NCBI GenBank assembly: GCA_020216785.1
Contig: JAIWNO010000040.1
Span: 1 to 10,000 of the forward strand
Reading direction: 5' to 3'
Source of the DNA: Desulfomonile sp.
GTDB lineage: Bacteria > Desulfobacterota > Desulfomonilia > Desulfomonilales > Desulfomonilaceae
Length of the DNA stretch: 10,000 nt
Positions 6,179 to 10,000 of the stretch are shown here, in pieces; within the stretch, counting starts at the first letter, position 1; each line of letters starts with the position of its first letter. A model generated the notes under the pieces. That model saw only the letters and a program-made list of their open reading frames with translations. It was not told the origin of the DNA and did no database searches. Position numbers and translations under genes: made by a program.

Positions 6179-6796
6179 TCATTTCCCCGGTTTTTCGTCG
6201 CGGCACTCCAGGATCACGATCGAAGACGGAATGCGGAGCAGCTTGTCGTAAACAGTGGATTGCACATGTTCGAACCCCTGTAGCGCCAAACCTCGATATT
6301 CCGCTTCGGTTCGGACAAAGCGTCCCCGGTCCATCGAGAGAATCCGCCTCGTCAAGCGGGATTGAGTTTCCGTGTAGCACCCGTCGAGCGTGACCAGCCT
6401 GCCGCTTGGCCGCAGTACCGATCGAGAAAGCTCGAAAAGCCTGAGCGCCTCGCCGTCGTCGAGGTGGTGGAGAACGCCGGTAGCCAGCACGATGTCAAAT
6501 TCACCCAGTTCGCGGCTTGATTCATCGTTGAGGTCTTTGCAGTAGAATTGGCCCCGGTCGCCGTACACTCTGCGCGCCCGCCTGATAAGCCGCGCGGACA
6601 AGTCGAACCCGATGTAATCGACTCGCGGCATGTGCCGGAGGATGTCTCCCGAGCCGCACCCGATATCGAGAATTCGATCCTCAGGTTGAGGCCTCACGTG
6701 CTTCGTGACGTATACGAAGTCGCACGATCCACGCACTATTCGTTGAAAGTACGTGTATAAAGCGGGAATTGAGAGGACATTCCTTAGATCCGCCAC
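6179..6796 (-). CDS. Class I SAM-dependent methyltransferase (UbiE-like, small)
   Basis: The product has 205 residues. It has the Rossmann methyltransferase signature: motif I ILDIGCGSGDIL (residues 42-53) for the SAM glycine loop, the acidic residue D65 in YIGFDLS that would contact the SAM ribose, and DIVLATGVLHHLDD (101-114) as the post-motif region. A later motif SVLRPSGRLVTLD (126-138) is also typical. The C-terminal stretch RILSMDRGRFVRTEAEY resembles small methyltransferases of mixed function, often near glycosyltransferase or lipid genes, so the acceptor substrate cannot be named. The start is a GTG at 6796; a weak AAGG lies 9 bases upstream and no ATG is available before residue 56. 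It follows the thiolase gene by 83 bases on the same strand, with a hairpin in the gap. It may be read through from that operon or be independent. Confidence 0.85.
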   Translation of the reverse strand: MADLRNVLSIPALYTYFQRIVRGSCDFVYVTKHVRPQPEDRILDIGCGSGDILRHMPRVDYIGFDLSARLIRRARRVYGDRGQFYCKDLNDESSRELGEFDIVLATGVLHHLDDGEALRLFELSRSVLRPSGRLVTLDGCYTETQSRLTRRILSMDRGRFVRTEAEYRGLALQGFEHVQSTVYDKLLRIPSSIVILECRDEKPGK

Positions 6797-6828
6797 AAAT
6801 CAAGGCCTTTTCAGTGTTCTTTTTAGGG

Positions 6829-6864
6829 GCGGAGAGCCGTTTTCACCTGAATTCAGCTCTCCGC
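6829..6864 (-). terminator. Hairpin after the thiolase gene
   Basis: GCGGAGAGC (6829-6837) pairs exactly with GCTCTCCGC (6856-6864) around an 18-base loop. It begins 16 bases after the thiolase stop. The minus-strand sequence after the stem is CCCTAAAAAG, without a U-tract, so it is at best a weak or factor-assisted terminator. It may separate expression of the methyltransferase from the thiolase module. Confidence 0.4.
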
Positions 6865-6879
6865 GAGACCTGTGGCTTT

Positions 6880-8079
6880 TTACGGCCCCACGATTGAAAC
6901 CGCAATGGTCGCGCCGCCGGGGGTCCCGCCCAGATTATGAGCTAAACCAAGGCCGGGGTTCTTCACCTGTCTGGGACCTGCCTTGCCTCTAATCTGAGTG
7001 TACAGCTCATACACCATGCGAAGACCCGATGCGCCAATCGGATGACCAAAGCACTTTAAGCCCCCATCCATATTGACCGGGAGATCGCCCGTCAGCTCGA
7101 ACGTGCCGGCTTCGATGTCTTCCTTGCATCGCCCGCGAGGGGAGAACTGCAAGTCCTCATAAATTATCGCCTCGGTAATGGAAAAACAATCGTGCACTTC
7201 GGCCATGCTGATTTCTTTCCGGGGGTTAGTGACTCCTGCCTCAGCGAACGCTCGTCGGCCTGCAACGAAGGTCTCCTTGACCGAGGTCCAATCGTGCTTC
7301 GGGTTCATGTACCCTTCCGAGGGCCCCACAGCGATCTGAAGCGCCTTGATATATACGGGGTCCGGCTTGAAAGTCTTGGCCATGTCCTTGCGCACGAGGA
7401 TCGCCGCGGCAGCACCGTCGCTGACTCCGCAGCAATCGAACAGTCCCAGCGGCCACGCGATGATCGGTGCCTTGAGCACCTGCTCTACCGTGATCTCTCG
7501 CCGGAAATGCGCCTTGGGCGACATTGTGCCATTGTGATGATTTTTCACCATGACCTTTGCGAGCATAGTGCGGCCTTCTTCGGGGCTAAGCCCGTACTTG
7601 TTGAAGTAACTGGTGGCCATCATCGCGAAGTGGCCCGGCGCAGTGAAATTGCGGCTGCGGAAGGTATTCGGAGCTGTCGAGACAAGGCCCATCGCAATGT
7701 CGTCGGTGGGCAAACCGCTGTATCCGGAATCCTTCAGTTTCTCCGCACCGATTGCGAGTGCGATGTCACAAACGCCCGCAGCGACTGCGTACGCCGCGTT
7801 GCGGAATGCGTCCGACGCAGTGGCGCACATGTTTTCCAGGCGGGTGATCGGTTTGTAGTCCAGTTTCAGTGTCGTGGCAAAAGGCTGGCTCGGCGCGGGC
7901 ATGTTCGACCAATACGATCCCATCCAGACCGCTTGAATATCTTCAGGGCCGATACCTGCGTCTTCGTACGCTTCGTACACGGCTTCGACAACGAGATCAT
8001 CGAAACTCTTGTCCCAGTTCTCTCCGAATTTCGTGCATCCCATGCCGACTATGGCGACTTTATCTTTGATGCTTTCCAT
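6880..8079 (-). CDS. Thiolase-family protein (SCP2/archaeal acetoacetyl-CoA thiolase type)
   Basis: The 399-residue protein has the two-half thiolase fold. The N-terminal strand KVAIVGMGCTKFGE is typical of SCP2/archaeal thiolases. The candidate nucleophile is C85 in ENMCATASDAFR. Other active-site motifs are VHDCFSITE (H296, C298) and GHPIGASG (H346). The C-x-G motif that carries the second catalytic cysteine of classical biosynthetic thiolases is absent (NLGGTPGG occupies the end), as in SCP2-type enzymes, which use HDCF instead. The reaction expected is reversible Claisen condensation or thiolysis of acyl-CoA in the cytoplasm; chain length and direction are not readable. GGAGG lies 10 bases before the ATG at 8079. 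Its partner gene, an HMG-CoA-synthase-like/DUF35 fusion, ends 79 bases upstream on the same strand. This matches archaeal thiolase/HMGCS/DUF35 complexes, and also BbsAB-type aromatic pathway thiolases. Exact substrate remains open. Confidence 0.88.
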   Translation of the reverse strand: MESIKDKVAIVGMGCTKFGENWDKSFDDLVVEAVYEAYEDAGIGPEDIQAVWMGSYWSNMPAPSQPFATTLKLDYKPITRLENMCATASDAFRNAAYAVAAGVCDIALAIGAEKLKDSGYSGLPTDDIAMGLVSTAPNTFRSRNFTAPGHFAMMATSYFNKYGLSPEEGRTMLAKVMVKNHHNGTMSPKAHFRREITVEQVLKAPIIAWPLGLFDCCGVSDGAAAAILVRKDMAKTFKPDPVYIKALQIAVGPSEGYMNPKHDWTSVKETFVAGRRAFAEAGVTNPRKEISMAEVHDCFSITEAIIYEDLQFSPRGRCKEDIEAGTFELTGDLPVNMDGGLKCFGHPIGASGLRMVYELYTQIRGKAGPRQVKNPGLGLAHNLGGTPGGATIAVSIVGP

Positions 8080-8158
8080 GTTGGCTTATCCTCCAGAGCA
8101 TCGCTGTAAGCGAAAAGCTGATCGACTCTCTATTGGCGCGGCAGCGAACCTCGCCGAC

Positions 8159-9574
8159 TCAGCGCACCGGCCGCGATTTCCACCAGTAGACCTGCAGGCC
8201 TTCCACGAACCGGAACTTACGAAAGGTCATCTCGACCGGCAATCCCACTCTGATCACGGCAGGATCGCGGTCCGTGACATCCAGCATCATCCGGCCGCCT
8301 TCCTCGAAGTCCACCGCGGCGAGCGTCGTGGGCGGATCAGGCGATACCGCCAGATTGTCGTGGGAGAAGGTGACGATCTTGCCGACCTTGTCCGCGAAGG
8401 GATAGAAGTCGAAATTGTCCTTCGCGCGGCATTCCATACAAACCCGTTGAACAGGATACTGGATCGTCCCACAGTTGCGGCACTTGGAACCGTACAGTGC
8501 GAGTCCTGCTTTGCGGTCCCTGGCCAAGGCCGGAGCGGAAGCGGGTTCCGACCGCGGCCTGTTGGGCGGCTCTGTGATCACAAGGTCACGCCACCGCAAG
8601 TACTTTGGATAACTCGTGTCGGCCTTTGACTCGAGCATTCGCTGAACGCTCCGCTTTTGCCGGCACCGTTCCACGGCATCGGTGACCGTGAGGGCCATCA
8701 CGTCGCATCCGTCGCCATAAGTTACCCAGAGAAGCTTGTCGCCGGGGTTCGAGTATTCGAGCGCAGCAGCCAGGAGTACCAGCCCGTGAGCGCTCCCCAT
8801 GTAGCCGGTGTCACTCCACAGGGGGTCAATAGCCTGACTCTTCGGGTCAAAACCGAGCGATTTGGCGACTCCCGCAAGGTAAGACGGGTTTGGCGCTGAA
8901 AAGACTGCCCGGGTGAAATCCTTCGGCCCCATGCCGAAAGCTTTGAGCGCTGCCGTGACCGTTTGAGGCACGATTTTCGTGTAACCCATTTCCCGCACGA
9001 AACGATCCTCCCAGGATCGAACAAACCGTTCTCGCGAAGGCCTGTACACGTCGTACATCTCGTTGTTGACCGTGTACGCTTGGTCGATGGCGGCAACGAG
9101 ATCTGAGTCACTGATGAGAAAGGCTGCCGCGCCGTCGCCAAATTCGAGCTCTTTGGAACCATTGGGAAGCCCGAGTCTCAGGTCCGCAGCAGTGACAAGC
9201 ACGTTCGAGGCAGTGCCGGCTTTGACGGCGTCCACAGCAAGCGAGACCGCGCTGCTCCCGCAGCGGAGGCTCGTCGCGACATCAACGGTACGCGCTGACG
9301 GCGACACGTCGAGCACTGCGGACACGAGAGCGGCATTCTGTTTCTCAGCATAGTCGAACGTGGTCGATGCAGTGTACACTCCGTTGACTTCGCTTGTGTC
9401 CAGGCCCTTCAGGCAGTCCCGGGCCGCCTCGACACTCATGGTGACAGCGTCCTCGTCGAAGTTGGCCACCGCCTTTTCGCCCTGGAGCTGATACCCACCC
9501 CAATGTTTGCTGATGTCTGCACGTTTCAATCGATAATACGGGATATAAACCCCGCACGATCTGATTCCGACCAT
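8159..9574 (-). CDS. HMG-CoA synthase-like protein fused to zinc-ribbon/OB-fold (DUF35) domain
   Basis: The product has 471 residues from the ATG at 9574. Residues 1 to about 335 are a thiolase-superfamily domain of the HMG-CoA synthase/KAS III type: start GIRSCGVYIPYYRL, acidic E77 in YAEKQNAAL, candidate nucleophile C105 in SLRCGSSA, GDGAAAFLI (147-155), APNPSYLAGVAKSLGF (227-242), DTGYMGSAHG (255-264) and TYGDGCDVMAL. Residues about 356-471 are a rubredoxin-like zinc ribbon (C365-x2-C368-x10-C379-x2-C382) followed by an OB-fold, as in DUF35 acyl-CoA-binding proteins. In archaeal enzymes the catalytic histidine sits in H-Q-P-N; here that place reads S226-A-P-N, so the triad looks incomplete. 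In archaea DUF35 is a separate scaffold linking thiolase and synthase; here it is fused, with the thiolase gene next door. True HMG-CoA synthesis is doubtful. Acyl-CoA C-C bond chemistry is the safest call. Confidence 0.85.
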   Translation of the reverse strand: MVGIRSCGVYIPYYRLKRADISKHWGGYQLQGEKAVANFDEDAVTMSVEAARDCLKGLDTSEVNGVYTASTTFDYAEKQNAALVSAVLDVSPSARTVDVATSLRCGSSAVSLAVDAVKAGTASNVLVTAADLRLGLPNGSKELEFGDGAAAFLISDSDLVAAIDQAYTVNNEMYDVYRPSRERFVRSWEDRFVREMGYTKIVPQTVTAALKAFGMGPKDFTRAVFSAPNPSYLAGVAKSLGFDPKSQAIDPLWSDTGYMGSAHGLVLLAAALEYSNPGDKLLWVTYGDGCDVMALTVTDAVERCRQKRSVQRMLESKADTSYPKYLRWRDLVITEPPNRPRSEPASAPALARDRKAGLALYGSKCRNCGTIQYPVQRVCMECRAKDNFDFYPFADKVGKIVTFSHDNLAVSPDPPTTLAAVDFEEGGRMMLDVTDRDPAVIRVGLPVEMTFRKFRFVEGLQVYWWKSRPVR

Positions 9575-9577
9575 GAT

Positions 9578-9584
9578 AACCTCC
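9578..9584 (-). promoter_or_regulatory. Ribosome binding site that fixes the HMGCS-like start
   Basis: GGAGGTT on the minus strand ends 3 bases before the ATG at 9574 (5 bases between GGAGG and ATG). A longer in-frame start at 9646 would add 24 residues rich in H, R and S with no family match, and would place this ribosome binding site inside the gene. The ATG at 9574 is therefore preferred. Confidence 0.65.
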
Positions 9585-9608
9585 AATGATGATGCGCTGT
9601 CATTGTGT

Positions 9609-9645
9609 TGCCTGCGATGATGCGTTACGCGCGGTATCGCAGGCA
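9609..9645. repeat. 10-bp perfect inverted repeat in the leader
   Basis: TGCCTGCGAT (9609-9618) and ATCGCAGGCA (9636-9645) are exact reverse complements separated by 17 bases. The element lies 35 bases before the start codon of the HMGCS-like gene. It could be a bipartite regulator site or a leader RNA hairpin. No T-run follows, so terminator activity is not suggested. Confidence 0.5.
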
Positions 9646-9770
9646 CGGATTCTCCAGCTATCTATCAACGGGTGGGAATCAGGACGCGACTTATCTACGG
9701 GATGTGCGAGCCATCATGAACGGGCGCTTTTCATTTGTGCGCCCTCGACATAACGCTTCCCTGCGGCGGG

Positions 9771-9836
9771 ATACCGAAAGCTGCGGCGCATGAGCCGGAA
9801 CTCACTCGGAATGGAGTTCCTTGCCGCCCTCGGTAT
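9771..9836. repeat. Nested three-segment hairpin
   Basis: Three successive arm pairs fit one interrupted stem: ATACCGA (9771-9777) with TCGGTAT (9830-9836), GCGGC (9783-9787) with GCCGC (9823-9827), and GGAACTC (9797-9803) with GAGTTCC (9814-9820), around a 10-base loop. It would lie in the 5' untranslated RNA if the promoter candidate at 9859-9888 is used. It may be a structured leader or another dispersed palindromic repeat. Confidence 0.45.
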
Positions 9837-9858
9837 GACGAAGGCGAATCAATTTTGA

Positions 9859-9888
9859 AATATACCACTCCGGGCGGATGGCGATCAA
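9859..9888 (-). promoter_or_regulatory. Candidate sigma70 promoter for the HMGCS-like/thiolase genes
   Basis: On the minus strand TTGATC (-35, 9888-9883) is followed after 18 bases by TATATT (-10, 9864-9859), which matches five of six consensus positions. Transcription would start near 9852, leaving a leader of about 280 bases with two inverted repeats before the start codon at 9574. Confidence 0.35.
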
Positions 9889-9950
9889 GCGAGATCTCGT
9901 TGGAAAACGTAAACCTTCACGTATGCGGTGCTAAAGATCCCGAGGCAATG

Positions 9951-10000
9951 TCATTGCGAGCGTAGCGAAGCAATCTCTTACGCTTGACAACGAGAGATTG
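9951..10000. repeat. Dispersed palindromic repeat, copy 2 (units head-to-head, cut by window end)
   Basis: The unit TCATTGC...GAAGCAATCTCTT (9951-9979) has the same ends as the copy at 3527-3567 and can fold through ATTGC (9953-9957) and GCAAT (9970-9974). After a 14-base spacer, AGAGATTG (9993-10000) is the exact reverse complement of CAATCTCT (9971-9978). A second, inverted unit therefore starts here and continues past the window. Confidence 0.55.

Larger units (their letters stand above)
9575..10000. other. Gene-free leader/upstream region of the HMGCS-like gene
   Basis: No credible coding region occurs in these 426 bases. In order of minus-strand transcription they hold a truncated dispersed palindromic repeat at the window edge (10000-9951), a sigma70-like promoter candidate (9888-9859), a nested hairpin (9836-9771), a 10-bp inverted repeat (9645-9609) and the ribosome binding site (9584-9578). 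The stretch about 9646-9770 shows nothing recognisable. Confidence 0.6.

Noticed and set aside
5811..6251. 146-codon plus-strand open frame in the gene-free region
   Set aside because: It runs through the inverted-repeat element and into the 3' end of the methyltransferase gene, and the translation resembles no protein family. The start has no good ribosome binding site.
7192..8109. 305-codon plus-strand open frame opposite the thiolase gene
   Set aside because: It is fully antisense to a gene with clear thiolase motifs, and its translation is rich in H, R, S and C with no recognisable domain. It is a shadow of the codon bias on the other strand.
8009..8629. 206-codon plus-strand open frame opposite the DUF35 domain
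   Set aside because: It is antisense to the zinc-ribbon/OB-fold coding region and has no coherent protein features.
9575..9646. Upstream in-frame start adding 24 residues to the HMGCS-like protein
   Set aside because: A strong GGAGGTT lies before the ATG at 9574, and the extra residues do not fit the family, whose proteins begin close to the first strand (GIRSCGVYIP).

Overview
The window looks like a chromosomal segment of a strictly or facultatively anaerobic Gram-negative bacterium, most likely a deltaproteobacterial/Desulfobacterota lineage. This is an inference from gene content: a glnD-xerD pair, a DctP-type TRAP transporter, an archaeal-style thiolase next to an HMG-CoA-synthase-like/DUF35 protein, and short dispersed palindromic repeats. 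No rRNA, tRNA or transposase gene was seen, so the assignment is tentative.

Layout. The left edge (1-1401, + strand) carries the 3' end of glnD (PII uridylyltransferase, ACT domains) followed 5 bases later by a complete xerD-type tyrosine recombinase. Everything after that is on the minus strand, converging on xerD across a GC-rich hairpin near 1455-1475. Read in the direction of transcription, the TRAP locus is a lone receiver-domain response regulator (5363-4878), then dctP (periplasmic binding protein, 4678-3653), a 354-base gap holding hairpins and a dispersed palindromic repeat, then dctQ and dctM (small and large membrane subunits), which overlap by ATGA. Upstream of the response regulator is an 815-base gene-free stretch (5364-6178) with two plausible sigma70-type promoters, a hairpin plus T-run between them, and a roughly 200-bp element with imperfect terminal inverted repeats.

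The right part (6179-9574, minus strand) reads as one transcription direction: an HMG-CoA-synthase-like protein fused to a zinc ribbon/OB-fold (DUF35) domain, then an SCP2/archaeal-type thiolase, then a small SAM-dependent methyltransferase. The first two are the components that in archaea form the thiolase/HMG-CoA synthase/DUF35 channelling complex, here with the scaffold fused to the synthase-like subunit. The fused protein keeps the candidate nucleophilic cysteine but lacks the usual histidine motif, so its reaction is uncertain. This module is the most interesting part of the window. Its leader region (9575-10000) has a good -10/-35 candidate and two strong inverted repeats, and ends in another copy of the dispersed palindromic repeat, cut by the window edge.

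In functional terms, the window pairs uptake of an unidentified (probably carboxylate) solute with an acyl-CoA C-C bond forming or cleaving module. Nothing in the sequence directly proves that the two are linked.
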